Positions 1-14,600 of a DNA stretch of 64,000 nt are shown piece by piece (the first letter of the stretch is position 1; every line of letters begins with the position of its first letter). A program made the position numbers and the translations under genes. Below the pieces are notes generated by a model, which did not search any database, had not been told where the DNA came from, and saw only the letters and a list, made by a program, of their open reading frames with translations. This stretch comes from Brevipalpus yothersi (Eukaryota; Arthropoda; Arachnida; Trombidiformes; Tenuipalpidae), in the NCBI GenBank assembly GCA_003956705.1, contig QZCP01000090.1:124001-188000 (forward strand), given 5' to 3'.

Positions 1-902
1 AAACTCAAAAGAAGCAAAAGAATCTTCTCTCTCGAGAATTGTGTAATAATTCTCATAGAAGATTTAACTGAATGTCAAAATTATCTTTACTTGGAGATCA
101 GTTTCCCAGCAGAAGAAATAAGAATCTGGGTAACAAAAAGTCTACAAGATATCGGGATAAGGAGATGAGCTTACCTTTGCAAAAACTTCTACATGGCTTA
201 ACAGGTTGATTATTGGCATCGCAAAAAGGAGTAAGAAGTGAGCACAAAAACAATGGTAATAATGAGTAGCAGTTAACAGATAGTATGGCATCATAATCGG
301 CTAGTTTGGAACTTAACATGTCCTGATTAGCTGATCTATTTGAATCTTTGGGCAACATTATGAATGGATAGAGAACATGATGCTTAATACAGTATTGTAC
401 TTTCATTGGAACACATCCACCTCGATTCTCATCATTTGTCACAACCAAATTTTTGAGCGGAAAAACATCTACAAAAAAGAGGGAAATTTTTTTGGTCCCA
501 GAATTTCGAAACTCATGATGGTTTAATTTAATTTATTCCCTTGTACCCAAATTTGGGGGAATAAGAGAGATAATTACCTTTCAGGAACCACACCAAAATG
601 GAAAACATTACGATGAAGGTTAAAAAAATTGAATAGATGAGTAGTAGATGTACTTTGGTTAATTTGTTCTTACTAAATCGAAACTTTGATAAGCCAGAAC
701 GATGGTGTGTGGATGGAGTTGGTGAAGTAGATGTATTCTCATTTGTTGGATCACCAGAAGAATCACAAAGCACTGTATTCACAACCGAATTAGATTCCAA
801 TTTGGCCACAGTATCAACTGTGACTGTTTGTTGAGCAGTTAATGGTTGAACAACAGAGATTGATTCACTTGTTTCATTGGAATCCTCAAGTGAACACTTC
901 AT
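1..902 (-). CDS. Type II membrane protein with Frizzled-type cysteine-rich domain, corin-like N-terminus (5' part, runs off left edge)
   Basis: Exons read on the minus strand are 578-902, 175-468 and, less certainly, about 1-67. The first exon encodes about 86 polar Ser/Thr-rich residues and then a hydrophobic segment of about 23 residues (LLLIYSIFLTFIVMFSILVW) with no signal peptide, which suggests a type II topology. Phase-1 joining leads into a domain with the Frizzled CRD spacing: CVPMKVQYC, then YPFIMLP, SVNCYSLLPLFLCS, TPFC and KPCRSFCK. Corin-type transmembrane serine proteases have this order (cytoplasmic tail, TM, Fz domain, then LDLa/SR/protease). The protease part would lie beyond the window, so corin is inference; another membrane-anchored Fz-domain protein is possible. 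Donors GTAATT (at 577) and GTAAGC (at 174) and acceptor TTGTAG (at 469) support the model. Confidence 0.72.
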
Positions 903-2496
903 ATTTGGTTTAAGCTTTCAAAATTTTTTCCGTTTGAAAGGCAATTTTTGGTAGACTTACATTTTTCATCGGAAAAATGGTCCAATTTTATCACTCTCTT
1001 TCTCACTTGATCAATATACTGAACCGAAGAAAAAACAATTTTCATCAATCGAATTACAAGTTACAAATTGGACTGTATTGGCGGAAGTTGTCACTGATGA
1101 AAAATTTTACATAAGCATTTCATGTGATATAATTTTTTTTCGCTTGAGGAAGAGAGATGTGTCAGGGCAATAAAATACAATTGGATGGATAGTCACAACC
1201 TTCGACTAGTGTGTATTCAAAGTGGATAACCGAATTAATTACATCAAATTGGCAATCATCAAGGTAAGCTTGACCGTTATAATGGACATGGAGGCGAGAA
1301 CGTAAGCATCACAACCATAGTATACATGTATACATGTTGATTAAAGGGAAGCAAGACAAGATTTTTGGCTCACTTTGCAGCAAAGTCTTTGCTATCTGTG
1401 TGTGTATATAAATGTTTGAGGAAGAGAGCAAACATTGCCGGAATGTTCGAATGTAAGATAGAGTGAATGAATCTGGAATATGTGCTCGTGATCATGATAA
1501 GATCACTGGAATGTCTCTATACATTCTGGGGCCTTTTGTGCCATCTTTCGAGTAGGTCTCGAAGTGATACATGGAAAGGAAAAATCATGATTAAATCTGA
1601 TAAACTAGATGGCAGAATAATGATGGCTAGAATGCAATTGAATTTTTCTAAGATTCTGAGAATCATGTGAATAGGTGAAAATTTTTTCTCTTTTTCGTGC
1701 ATAATTGATGGCTTATAAGAAGAGTTCACGAATATGGCACTTAACGAAAGTTTACTGCTTTCTACACTATTCTATGAGATATTTTTCACCTCATTGATTG
1801 CATATATTTTCGTTTGAGAAAAAATCATTATTATCATATCAGAGTGTGATTATTAATAAGATTGAATAGTTGGATAAGATCAATCTATAGAATGGTAGTT
1901 CAAGAATCGAAATTCATTTTTATCTCGAATTTCAACAGTTCTAGAATCTATTCTGGATGAATAAGATGACGTTAGAAATTTCGAACAATTTTACCCTCGA
2001 AAACCATTCTTTGACACGAAATTTTCGAGAATATATAGATTGCTTACGTATCAGATATTTAATAGACTCACTGATATGTATTTTAGACAAACTTTCTCCC
2101 AAAAAAGTGACCTACTCAAAAGTTATCAGCATCGAAGTTTTGTTGTTAGTTCAGGATTTCTGCTATTTTCTCATTTTGTTTATAAAGTCATTAAAACTGT
2201 ATAAATTGATTTTTGGTGCATATTTATTGATCTCTCTTCCATAAAATAGGGGGAAAATGACAAATCTGATCAAAACCAACATCTATGGAGCCACCAGTGT
2301 CCCAGATTCTCTTTACATAATTAAACTCATTGAAGTCATATACATCCATTCTTTTTCGCATATATTCTCACAGAGATATTCTGAATAGTGGTAATGGTAT
2401 CAGAATGGAATCTGGGCCCACATGAAAAGTCCATTCAGGATTATCTGTGAAGGATATTTTCCCGGCCAGATACTTCTAAAAGATAGAAGAAAATTA
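903..2496. other. Intergenic, no supported gene
   Basis: This stretch separates two minus-strand genes. Short open frames on both strands show no domain, signal peptide or splice-supported continuation. A GTAAGT-like donor on the minus strand near 955-960 could belong to a 5' non-coding exon of the Frizzled-domain gene. On the minus strand at about 2373-2478 a good acceptor (polypyrimidine then TTTTAG) precedes about 35 open codons. It could be an alternative last exon of the neighbouring small secreted gene. Confidence 0.5.
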
Positions 2497-3034
2497 TCAC
2501 CCAACCACAACCATCCACAAGTCTACAAGACCTTTGAGAGTTTTTGCATCTGAAACATTGGCCATTTTTATGTGTTCAACTGGACCCTCCAAGCTCTTCG
2601 CTGGTACAGCTAGTAAAATAAGGTGAAAATATGGTAATCAGAGACTGAATTATTCTCTGTCACGAGATGGAAACAATTCCGGAAGTCTTAGCCTTCAGAG
2701 GCAGATTCCAGAAATTCTTCCTCACAGAATTCGTTGATTCAATTGGAATTAGACAACAATCTCATCATTATAACCATCTTACCTCGCGTTAGATTTGATT
2801 TCTTAATTTCTTGACCACGCATCTTGGCAAATCTAAAGTTTTCATCATCCTTTTCCATGTGGCCATGAGCTCTTGGTCCGATTTCTGGGTTCTCAGACTC
2901 CCTAGCTATTGGAATTAAAATCAAGATAATTGAAAGATTTCAATTTAGATCAACTGAGATTACTCACAGCTATCTAAATTTTCAGCCAAGAGATATACCG
3001 TTGAAAGAAGAGTGATTAAAAGTATTTTGATCAT
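2497..3034 (-). CDS. Small secreted protein, unknown function
   Basis: Three exons (2968-3034, 2783-2905, 2497-2609) join in phases 1 and 1 to give about 99 codons. The start gives a clear signal peptide (MIKILLITLLSTVYLLA). The mature part is charged and hydrophilic (SENPEIGPRAHGHMEKDDEN, later PVEHIKMANVSDAKTLKGL) with one N-glycosylation sequon near the second exon end. It has no cysteine pattern and no obvious dibasic-amidation cassette, so I do not call it a neuropeptide. Splice signals are TGTGAGTA and GTAAGA donors and AATAG and ACTAG acceptors. The 3' end is uncertain: instead of the stop at 2497, splicing near 2530 to an acceptor at about 2479 would extend the protein. I recognise no family. 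Confidence 0.5.
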
Positions 3035-5268
3035 GTTCAAGTGAACAAAAAAGGAAGTTGAGTATCGAATAGCCGAGATGTAATGGTTTAGATTACACTT
3101 GGCAATACGTTGACATTTTTTTCTTTATATTGGAAAAAAACGATTTTGTAGCATCTGAAATGGTTTGATTAGAGGGAGAAAATATGAGATTAACTTTTAA
3201 TTAACCTTTATAATTTACAGTACTAGATGAAATTTATTCCATTCGATCTTGAAAATAAACAAATGAAACTCTATATTTTTCTTTAATAAGAAAATAAGAT
3301 AAAGAGAAAAAATCCATTTTTTCTTCATCCTGTCAAAGAATCTGAAAACATAACCATAGAACACCAATGTCATTAGAATATTGTTTGATGATCAATCTTG
3401 ATATATAGGGTTTTACAGTTCAGTACAAATACACTCTTGCCTAATTGAGCAAAAGGTAAGCCCAGCCAAGTTATGGTGTCCATCCTAAATCAACGTGATG
3501 AATGATTAATTCATGGCCATTTAGAAGCTTCACCCTTTGGTCGTATACTCTTCTTTTTTTATGAACATTACCATACATGATCTTCATCATGGATGATGGT
3601 GTGGGAGGAAATGACAGGAAGAGAGAAAGAGAGAGAGAGGCAAAAGATTGTACTTTTTGCATTTATTCATGAGCATCAATCCTGATAACTCAATCAGCGA
3701 CCTTTCAGCCCTCATTTGACAGTTTACTTGGCAAACGAGAGAATGATTCACATGGACATCGTTCTTATTCCTTTATTTATCACAAAATTTTCTGTATTCT
3801 CGAGGAACACTTTTATGTGTAGTATTTGAGTTTTTTTCTCTTTCATTTTTCATTTCTATTGAAAAGAATCACAATTGACACCGAAAGTCATTGGAATTCG
3901 AATATGAGTGTTGAATCACTGAATTAGGGAGAGAAAAGAGAAAGAATAAGGAGGAGAGAGAGAAGAAGACTACGATGAATATCTTTCCTATCATCTACTG
4001 GCTGAATAATGGAAAAACAGTAGAGATGAGCACAGATTATAGATAAGTATGCCTGCTGTTTTGCATGATGATGAGTCCAAATATTTCCAAAAATCATCAG
4101 AATGTAGGCGAAAACTTCTGGGCTGAGATGATCATGAAGATGAAATTTTTCTACAAAGAAAATCCAAAAATAGTGGGAGTGATATACTCAGCTAGCGTCA
4201 TAAAATTATCTTCACGAATAAAATCTTGTCATTCTTCACTCTGATTCATGATCTTTCGCCAAGATCTCGAGAATTTTATTCAAAAGATGAATGAATTGAG
4301 AGGATCACTGATAAGTCACTTTATCCTTTCAATCTTCATCTTACTCATTCATCTCTTTTCTCTCTATCTTTTCCCAATCCTTCATACAGTATTCTAACCA
4401 ATGAAGAATACATTCTCTACTTTCTCACAATCCATTCTTTTCATCCATTTGGAAAAGGTTCCAAGAGAAGAGGAGAGAAAAAAAATCTCAAAATCGCTTA
4501 GTCAAATTCGGCACATCTCAAATATTGTGAGGAAATTGATCCACCCAAAATAATGTCTCCAACCAGACCATTGCTGATAACATTGAAAATCAAGCAATCT
4601 CATTTGATGGGAAAATGTTTAAGTTAATTATTCTACAAAATGCTCAACTGACTGTGAGCTCATCTTTCCAGTCTTACGTGACATCTTCTAACGCCACATA
4701 TTCTCTCTCTTATGGTTCACTCATCTTTCCATTTCTATCCAACACATGATTCCTTGTGTGAAGTGAGTGAAAATCTTCTCTGTCAGTCAATTTTCACCAT
4801 CATATCTAAGCCATCACACACACATATATATATGTACCGTATACTTCAAGCCTCTCGGAAAACCAAGCGAACGTATTTGTTTACATGCACAAGAATGGTT
4901 GGATGATTAATTATTAGATGATGATCTATGGGACCATCTATCAAGTCTCCATCGAATGATTGGCCCACAGTTTGGGGAGGTAAAGAGAGAGCGAGAGAGA
5001 GAGAGAGAAGGCCGTGGGTGAGTACATTAGTGGCAAAGATGGGAAGGAGGAAAAGAGTGATGGTAAATGAGACCAAGTTTGGCTCCAAACTGGAGCCCTC
5101 GGTAACCCTATTCCTATGGTCAAAGTTGAAAACCTCGCATAGTCGCACACATTGGCGATGAGAATCGCTTGGAATTAGATTGATCTATTCGCCTCACCGG
5201 AGACTTTCATTGAGCTTTTTGCGAGCCTTCTTATAGCCTTATTTGCGGCTGAAACGGCCAAATTCCAA

Positions 5269-5324
<56 letters not shown>

Positions 5325-5325
5325 A

Positions 5326-5356
<31 letters not shown>

Positions 5357-8300
5357 TCTATCTATCTCTGTGTTTTTTTCCATATCTTCCTCTCGTTCCC
5401 ATTTGATTCCCTCTAGTTTGAATCCAGTGACACAGTGGTCTTATGATGGATTACTTGAAAAACTAATGATGACATTACTACTGGTGGTCAGGCAGAAGAT
5501 GTATCGAGAAGTTGTATCATTTCTCATTTACTTTTTCTTCGATAACCTCTCCAACACATTGATACATTTACCATGTGGAGGCACAGTTTTCTCGATGATA
5601 TCAAAAGCTAACTGTTTATACGAATATGATTTGTACTTTCATTCATCTTGATTGCAATAAGGTGAGAGTAAGGTGAACGTATAGTGTTTGCCAGTTGTGT
5701 GTCTATGAAATGCATCGTCAAAAAGTATTCCGAAAATGCTCCACCTAAATCACCATCAAAAGCTCATATCATTTGTCCGTTCAGCATGATGGATGGACTG
5801 TAGAGGCAAAAAAGGATATCTCCTCTCATGAAACTTGATCACAATGAACAATGAGAAGAATATCACTGTTCATCATGATTATCATAATAAAAATGAATAG
5901 ACGGATACTCTTCTTTTACATTATATCCACAAAGTTTCACAAATGAAAAGTTCCTCTCCAATATGTATACTCTCTCACATGATAAGAAAAAAGTCATTCA
6001 AATGAATTTTGCTTGTCTTTCATATCTATCATATCTATTTTCGTAAAATTTTTCATTCTGAGTAGAGCGAGATGATGAATCATTCGAAGAATTAATCCAA
6101 TCTCGAGGTTAATTGATCGAATATGATGTGGACAATCGATGGCTCGTGCTCAAAAATTCTGGATACCGGAAACGGAAACACCTTTTCACCCCGAACTGTT
6201 TGGCAATCTGTTCTCATCTCGCTCAATGAAGGCATTATCTTTTGGTGTGTATATGTGTGGCTCTGTGTTTTGGCATGATTCCGGAAAAATTTTGCCTTTA
6301 TATGAGCTGTTTCATTCTTACGAAAGGCGCTCTAATTGATTTTATCCAGGCAAATGTTACAAAATTATTCGCATCAATTTTGAGAAAAATTTGCCCACTA
6401 ATCTGCATTCTTTTCTTGCTCTCCATTAGTTTACTGGCATTTAGATGGGCTCCAGCTATCTGGCTCAATTATCTGGGTGGAGAATGTTCACTGTCATGAT
6501 GAAGCGTTGCCAGAAAGTTGGAATTGACTCATCTCTCCACAAAACAGCTGGGCTTTTTGGGAGGTAAAATTTGATCAGATTGACGATCACTTTGAGAAAT
6601 AAATTTAAAAAATTGAGGAATACAGAGATGGCCAAACTTTGCTCAAGCTAATTTGATTCCTGTTAATTTTTTCCCACTAAAGTGAATTCTGCTTGCTACT
6701 CTGGCAGATCGGCAACTACAGATTTATTCTCTTGATAATCATGGAAAAACTTAGCTGCTTGGTTGCTCAGTCTCACCTGTGATGGATGCTGAGATCATTT
6801 GAGGAACGACATCACCTTTTAGATTTCAAATTTTTCATTCATCATTTTTGAACTGAGGTTCTTTCGAATTGAAAAAGTTCACCACAAACGCTTTCGTATT
6901 TCCAGAGCTTCGATTTCCAGAGCAGGATATACATGTATACTCCTATCGATATTCTGAATGGACACTTCTTTGTCAACAGACGTTTGATTTGTTGAAAAAT
7001 GGTTTTCTTCTAAAACTCAATCGTAAGGTCAATATCGATTCACTAGTGGTGATTGGGTAAAGTCGATCAAGAAAATGAATTGCTCGTATTCAAATACCAA
7101 GGTTCCTAGTGGGGAAGTTATCAATTAATCACAATTATATATTCCACCTGATGTGTTCATGAATGAACTTTCGCCACAGTAGATCCAAAATGCTTTGAAA
7201 ATTCCATGAGAGATTAGAATCACACGAAGAAAAGCCATGATAGTGTAATGTTTGAGTTTCGGAAGTGATTATTCTGAACCACCACAATGCATGTTCTATA
7301 CCCCTAATCGAGTGGCTTGTAGTGTCAACTTCCTCCTCCTCTTCATTTCGCTTTCCTTATGCATTCTATCAACATTTAGGCAATTGAGCTAATTGAAAAA
7401 TTAAGCAAATAGCTGTCTATATTATCTGTATGAATTATTATTCAAGGGCATTAACAGCCTGGTAAGATCAACTATCATATCAAATGAATGGGAAACGGAA
7501 AACGAATCTTTATGGATGCTAGTTTTGCCAATGCAAAACTCTTTAATGGTTACACTGATGATGATATTCTTTGTTTGAATGAGCGAAAAATTTCACTTCC
7601 GTTAATAAAAGCTTCACAATTTGCTTCTTGATTCCTCGAATTTTCACTTTCAACTATCATTTTGACCTGAAAATATTCCAATTTTTCTCATTTCACTTCA
7701 AATCCAAGCCAAACAAACATGACAAAATGATCTTTTCGTCTCAAAGTACTGAATACACAGTATTTTGAATCATTTAACCAATCAATAATGAGCTACAAAG
7801 AAAGAAAGAGAGAGAGACTGGTCTGTATTCTCTGAACATTTGAACTAACGTTTGTGAGAATCAATTTTGACCCCTTCGAGAGGCAAACATGGCCACTATT
7901 ATCGCTTTCAGCTATTCCTTATGTGGTGGATGAGATTCAACAGATGCTCACCATCGGTCTGAATAGTTCAGTATACATGCTGGTGAGACTTTGTGTGTGT
8001 GTCCATCTTGATTGTAATCTGATGGACACTTCCCATGCATGATGGATGATTTTGAAAATGCTTGCCATGTGGAAATGGGCTCTCCAACAAGACAAGGCAA
8101 GATTGAATATAGGAACAAAGAGGAAGAGAAATGAATTTTATTTACAAAACTTCATGTGGTGATGATCATGATGAAGCTATTCAATTTTCAATCACTCGAG
8201 ATAATTGTCAAAAGGGACATAAAAGTGGGATAAAATTCTTGAGCAATTGGAAAAATTTAGTTCCAATGAGTGCAATACACTTGATAGTAAATGATACAAT

Positions 8301-8605
8301 GTTTATTAGAGTTTCCATAGATGATGGACCATTGATGGACTGGTAGAGCTTACTACACATAATGGGTATTTGTAAATACAACACTTCTAAAACATCTCAT
8401 CAGAACAATCATATTGGCATAGAGTTTGGATCAGAAGAGAATATCATGGTTGAGAATTTCAGACCATTTTTATCCCTACCATAAGGCACATGAGCGGTAT
8501 TTGACTATTTTGATGACCGTAGATGTCGTGAATTAACTATGAATAGAAATACTTTATGTTGGTATATGTGGTGTGGAGTATATAGAAAAAAGGAAGTAGG
8601 AAGAA
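3035..8605. other. Intergenic, about 5.6 kb without a supported gene
   Basis: The stretch is AT-rich with scattered TC- and GA-rich tracts and one long (CT)n/CTATC microsatellite. Open frames on both strands are short, and I saw no coding similarity or splice-supported exons. A further last exon of the carbonic-anhydrase-related gene could be hidden here, because its visible last exon ends in a good donor sequence. Confidence 0.4.
5271..5368. repeat. (CT)n microsatellite with CTATC interruptions
   Basis: Roughly 100 bp of CT dinucleotide repeat, interrupted twice by TTCTATCTAT. It is one of several long CT/GA tracts in the window. Confidence 0.95.
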
Positions 8606-11600
8606 TCACTCACCTTGATAGTTCATATTCCTTTTTAGTGTAGGACATTCTTCACCCTGTGCAAATTTGAATAGGAAGAAAAGAAATAATATTACATAAG
8701 CAATAAAAATTATGCAAAATTGGATGATGTAGATGAGCATTCTGGGTATTTAGCATCAAATAAAGAGATGAAGTACTATTTTGGTGGAAAGTTTCATCAC
8801 ATAGAATGAAGAAAAGAAAAATATTCAAGCTGTGCTCATCGAAGTGACCATTTATCGGACGGAATAGTTGAAATAAGCCTGTTAACTAGGAGAGAGAAGA
8901 AGAAAGGATCATGAAAATTCAACTTCCTTCGGGCTAAACCTCACGACCAGACTCAACATCCAAATTATTCTTTCTTTCTTCCATCGAAGAATGTTTACAC
9001 CTATAAAGCGAATGTACACCACATTACCGTTATTCAAGAATTTCTGTGGTTATCTGTGTAAGCTAGTATGTTATTGACAAGAATAACAGTGTTGATTTGG
9101 CTCTTTGAGAATATCTAACCGAATGAAGCCAATAAAAACATTCCTCATATCAGAAGGTTCTGAGAAGCAGAGAACTTTCCATATGTTCACCAAAAAAATT
9201 ATTCTCTTAACCTGAGACCGAAAACTTGATCATACTGGAGAATCATGTATTCCCGAATCTTCTCGTGATGCAGTTCTCCCTAGATTCTGTAGTGATAGGA
9301 AAATTGATTTTTGATTGGTGATGGAAGTTAGTGGAATCATCATCATGTAACTGGAGCGAATAAGTGACAAGCTAACACACGGAGAACACATAAGAGAACA
9401 CAAGAACACTGGAGAATTCTGTAGAAAAATACTGAAGAATACCAAAATATGAACTATATTGAACAACTTGAATCCCAATACATCATCTTTCTTGAGCTAT
9501 TTTTCGATACCATGATGGGAAATTCCCACCAAAAGCAGCCAATGAACTCACTATAAAAAGATCCATAAAGATCCAGATAAAAGTATATTCTCACCTTTTT
9601 TCGTCTGAAATCAATATTAGTCCTTATAACTCGATGATTGACCTTACTTGTTGGACGGAAATTGTTACCTAATGGAGCCTTTGGTACATCAGATGTACCT
9701 TGCATCAATCTTCTCAGTGAGTATAGCTGTTGTGGATCAAAATGATGGAAAGATGATGAAAATTTTGGAAAAGAAATGGATTAACTGAGCATGAAAATGA
9801 ATTAAACTTGATTACCTGTTGACGAGAGATAAAGATTGGCTTATTCATGACGATCCATGTTACTGTCTCAAAACAAGCTGGAACACTCATTGAGCCCTCG
9901 TAAGTCATGTATGATTCAGGATCCGGTATAAAATTTCGAATCGACACAGAATCTATGGAAATATTTTGTCCTATGGATAGATTGATACTCATGAGAAAGT
10001 TCATTTATATATAGGTTCAAGAATCTAATGATAATGATGGTGTTAGGATAAGGGAATCCAGTAGGTAAACTTATAAGGGTAGTAAAAGTTCCTCTCCATA
10101 CAGATTGGCAAAGATATGAATCAAATGATTATGATCCATTCCATTTAATAAGTTATTTTCCATTTTCACTTTGAGATAAGTGAAATGATTGAAATTGCTT
10201 TAGAGAGTATGAAAATTGTTTGATCATTCATGGCAAAAAAAGAGAACAAAAACATTAACACAAATCTAATGTAAATACAATAGCATTCCAAATGGTATCT
10301 GTAATGTTGAAAAAAATGGAAACAAAAAACAATCATCATTGTAAAATCTGATTTTCTCATATATATTGAAATATCACTTCAAAGTTTTTAGCAGGAAATT
10401 GAGGAATCATTTGTCCCTCCATCAAGATTTAGAAGATTGGAAAAATTTTACGCATCATTAGCAGCTTAGCAGAAAAAAAAGATTGAAAGTTAAAATTGAG
10501 TAAAACCCTAGTAATTTGGGTGATCCTAGGGAGCCCAGCAATGAAGCCTCAGCTTATAATTTAGATTATAATCCTACCTCATGCTACTAGTAAGCAAGGT
10601 TAATCGAACGGATTGACATGAAATACCTTGCTCAACTGAACATGAACTGCTGTGGAGAGGAACATTAACATAGAACAAGGGAAATATTCAGTGTGTAAAG
10701 AGTTCGTGAGAGAGATTACCTCTAAATTTAATGTTGTGAATTTGTGTGATCAAATGTTTCAATTCTTCATTCGATGTTTCACCAATCTGAGGAAGTGAGA
10801 CCAAAGATTAGAGAATAAGAATAATTATATTATTAAAGTTTTTGAGATTGAAAAATGTCTTTGACAGATAGTGGATGAGAATGATTCCTTTCGCATGCTG
10901 ACCTATGATTGAATTCTTCAGATTCGTGTTCAGGAAACTCACAATTCCTCAATTTTTTCTATTCAAGAAAAGATTTGGTTGTGCTCATTTTATGGTGAGC
11001 TGTTTTTTGTGCCCTCCGAGAATCAAAGGAGATGTAAAAAGAAATAATTGTGGAGTAATGCTCGATTATATGCCTCGAAGGAATTATGAGAAAAATTGAA
11101 TAGAAAATCTTTGAACAAATAGTTTAAATGCGTGCACTGCTTAAAATCATATAAAGAAAGGAAGAAAGAAGAGAGAGAAATAGGCATTGAAAAAGAAACG
11201 TAGACAAAAAATCTTATAGAATGGAAACTGTTTTCCTAGGATGACTGGCTTGGAATTGAATGCATTTGAACATCATAGAGAGCGAGTGACTATTCATCAA
11301 AGTATATCGCTCAGAGAATAGTTAATCGAAAAAAGTGAGCATTAAGATTGACTGATAGAAAATTGTTGATTTGTGGAGGGTCAAAACCTCAGAAGTTTAC
11401 TGTGAGATTAGGAGAGATTTGAATCGAGAGTGAATAGGTAAGATTGATGCATCAAGATGAGGAGAGAATTTGCAGAGAGAAAAGAGTTGAATAATTCTTT
11501 CAACAGTCACTATATCAGCCAAAAGGTATCAGATAGGATCTGAATATATAGACTGTCGAAAGTTCCCTGTATACAGTGTAAGAAAGCAAACCAGATCAAA

Positions 11601-14600
11601 TGTCAGAAAATGGAAAGAGAATGGTTAAATTCACTCACTTGTACAAGAATGGCAATACCAACCAAGCCATAAGATCGACGAGAGGCTTCGGTTATATTAC
11701 GATAGAGATCAGAATTGAACCCGATTAACTGGATCTAGTGGGATGAATGGAAAAGTACATGGAAAGTGTGTGAGGACGAAGAGAAAGCTCAGAATTCAGT
11801 CAGAATTCAAGACAATTAAAAAGTAAGATTCACCTCAGCCGGAAATGCTGTACCACCGATATAGTGTTCTGATCCATGATTATCTGTTCGTCCAAAGTGG
11901 ATATGCAATGAATCAAAATGATATGAGTATGACAATGGACCACCACTTATGTTCAAATGACCCGTATTTTTGATCACTTCATTTGCCAATCTTGAGCTGT
12001 CAGAAGTTCGTTTTCGTTGATTTATCGGCTTGAACACAATACTGTGGCCATTATTCTCCAGTGTACCGGTGATCTATTCGTGAAAAAAAGAGAACCGAAG
12101 AGTGGACATTGATTGTTGACTCGAACTCAAACATGGCAAACATAAGGATAAAGTATACAGATTCGTTTTTTTTTCTCTCTTTTTTGCTTCCAATCGAAAG
12201 TCAAGCAATGAGCAAAACATGTAGCAAATCTTCACTGATCTGAGTGAGCACTTCATTACCTAACTCATCAATGTTGAAAGAGGATGACATTTTGATCGGA
12301 TTTATCTGTCTATCTCTCTCTCTCTCACGATTGAAACAACATCTTAATCCTATTCAAACAGAATGATCATGAAGAAAAAAATTCGGCAACGTGGAAACAT
12401 TCTTGGGAACTTAATTCGGTACTCAAATACTTGTTCTTTTTTTGAAAATAGTTTTCCAAATCTTTTTCGAACTTCATCAATTCATGAGCCTAGGAAACTT
12501 GGATTTTGGTGCATTGATAACTGTTTCCATTATCAATGAATTGATGGAAAAATTCATGGATAGGTCAAATTCTATCGAACGTGAACATCTCTAAGGTTCA
12601 CCATTGAATGTTCAGTGATAAAGTTTAGTCATTTAGAATTTATAGTTTTCATCAAGCTCAGATTATGGATCAAGGGATGAGCAGGAAGATTAGAAGAAAA
12701 TCATTAAGCCCATGTGAGAGGCATCCGTTCTATAGTCTGATTCATTAATCATCAGATCCTATTGAAAGACAAGCTCAAAGTGAATGACTCGAGATTTTTC
12801 TTCGATTGCTGGACCATGATCTGAATCACTAATTCACATAGAATCAAGATGAAATGTGTCACTGAAGTGGTTTCACTTCTTAATCAAATCAACAGATCGC
12901 AAATGATCAATCGAAAGCGAGAAGAAGAGGCAATTCGAGTATTGACAGATGAAATGACATTATGATGGACATAACATTATCATTGCCATTGTTATGAGAG
13001 CAAAATGCAAGAACAAAAATCATCAAACATATTCAATACGAGTTGACATGGAGAAATCTGAATTACCTCAACATACACACAATGGACACAATCATTTCTT
13101 ATGGATCATCATGTATGGGAGTGGTTAACATCAACGATACTTAAATATATTAGGCTTGACTTATTGCATGTATTCTACTCACCTTATGAGTGTCAATGTT
13201 AAGTGGTCGCAAAAATGGATCATACAAGAGGTCATCTGGATTCACATCAATGGGCGATTGTCGTTTACCTTTATTACATAAACTCCATTCTGGATTGAGA
13301 AGTCCCCAAAAATCTGGTCCTAAGTTGTATGAAAATCAAAACATCCTCTTAGTCTGAGTGATTGACAAGTTACGATAATTTATTTTTCACAATTTGATGA
13401 TTAATACTTCAAATATCTATATTACACCTGATGATGAAGCAAAAAATTATATATCATATAACACGCAAATTGCAAATTGATTAGAAAAATCGGATCTAAC
13501 TCTCAAACATTTCAAAGTGATAGTCATACGTTCATACCATATGCAATTGGATTGAGGATTCCTCATGCAATCTGTTTATAAACAAAACATTATCATCATT
13601 ATTAGAATCCAAAATTTTAATTGATTCCTTATATTTCTCAGAGGGAGATCTATGAATTGTGAACAGAACCATTTGTATCAGCATGTGATTGTGCATGAAT
13701 AAATTTGTCACTAAATCAGTGGACATTTGATGACCACGGAATTCTTCTCCAACGATGGACCATGTTCATGGTCTATCGGAAAACTTTCAAAGATATGAAC
13801 CGGAAACAGAACAATTACATGAGGAACCTTTGCAGATAGCTGCACATTGCAAATTTTGTCGAGGTGCTGATAGACAAAATTTATATCGTGTGTGCAATTG
13901 TGAGGCACCAAGAAATGCTGCTCATATTGAATGTCTTATAACTGCCATTAAAGAACGAAGAGTCCCTCGATTTTGTCTCGAATGTGGACGAATTTATCGT
14001 GGAGTTAGTGTGACATTTGAAAGGCCTTCATCTTGCCGTTACTTAAAGGAAGGGAAACCTCTATTAAATGCTTTGATAATTACTGTTTGGTACATGTTAT
14101 TTGTTTGTCTAACTGGTATGTTGTGTATGTCAACCAATTTTTGGCAGATTTATATTTCGATGTTCTATTATTTGCACGATTTTTCTTTTATCATACTTAT
14201 ATCAACATTTTTGTTCATCATGGCTTCATTCCTCATGATATACTTGGATTTCCAGAGATGGAGAGATGAACATTCGGTGATCAAAGTAAAGGCAACTTTT
14301 GGATTGTCAAATTCAAATCCTGCTATTCAAATGAATACAATAAGGTCTGCCAATCAGCTAAATCCACAGTCTTAAACTTTCGATATTGCCAAAAAAACGC
14401 TACAACATTCATCTTTTCTCAATCAAATGGACCTCTTCCTATTTTGATTGACTCTCTTGATTCTTGAAGTTCTAAAATCTTAGCCTGTGAGTCGATAATC
14501 TCTTCCATACTGTTCCGAACTTAGTCATCAGGACGATATACTCTATGCTTCCCCGAAAGGCACGAAGAATCGCTTCAATGATTCTTTTTCATGCTAAATT

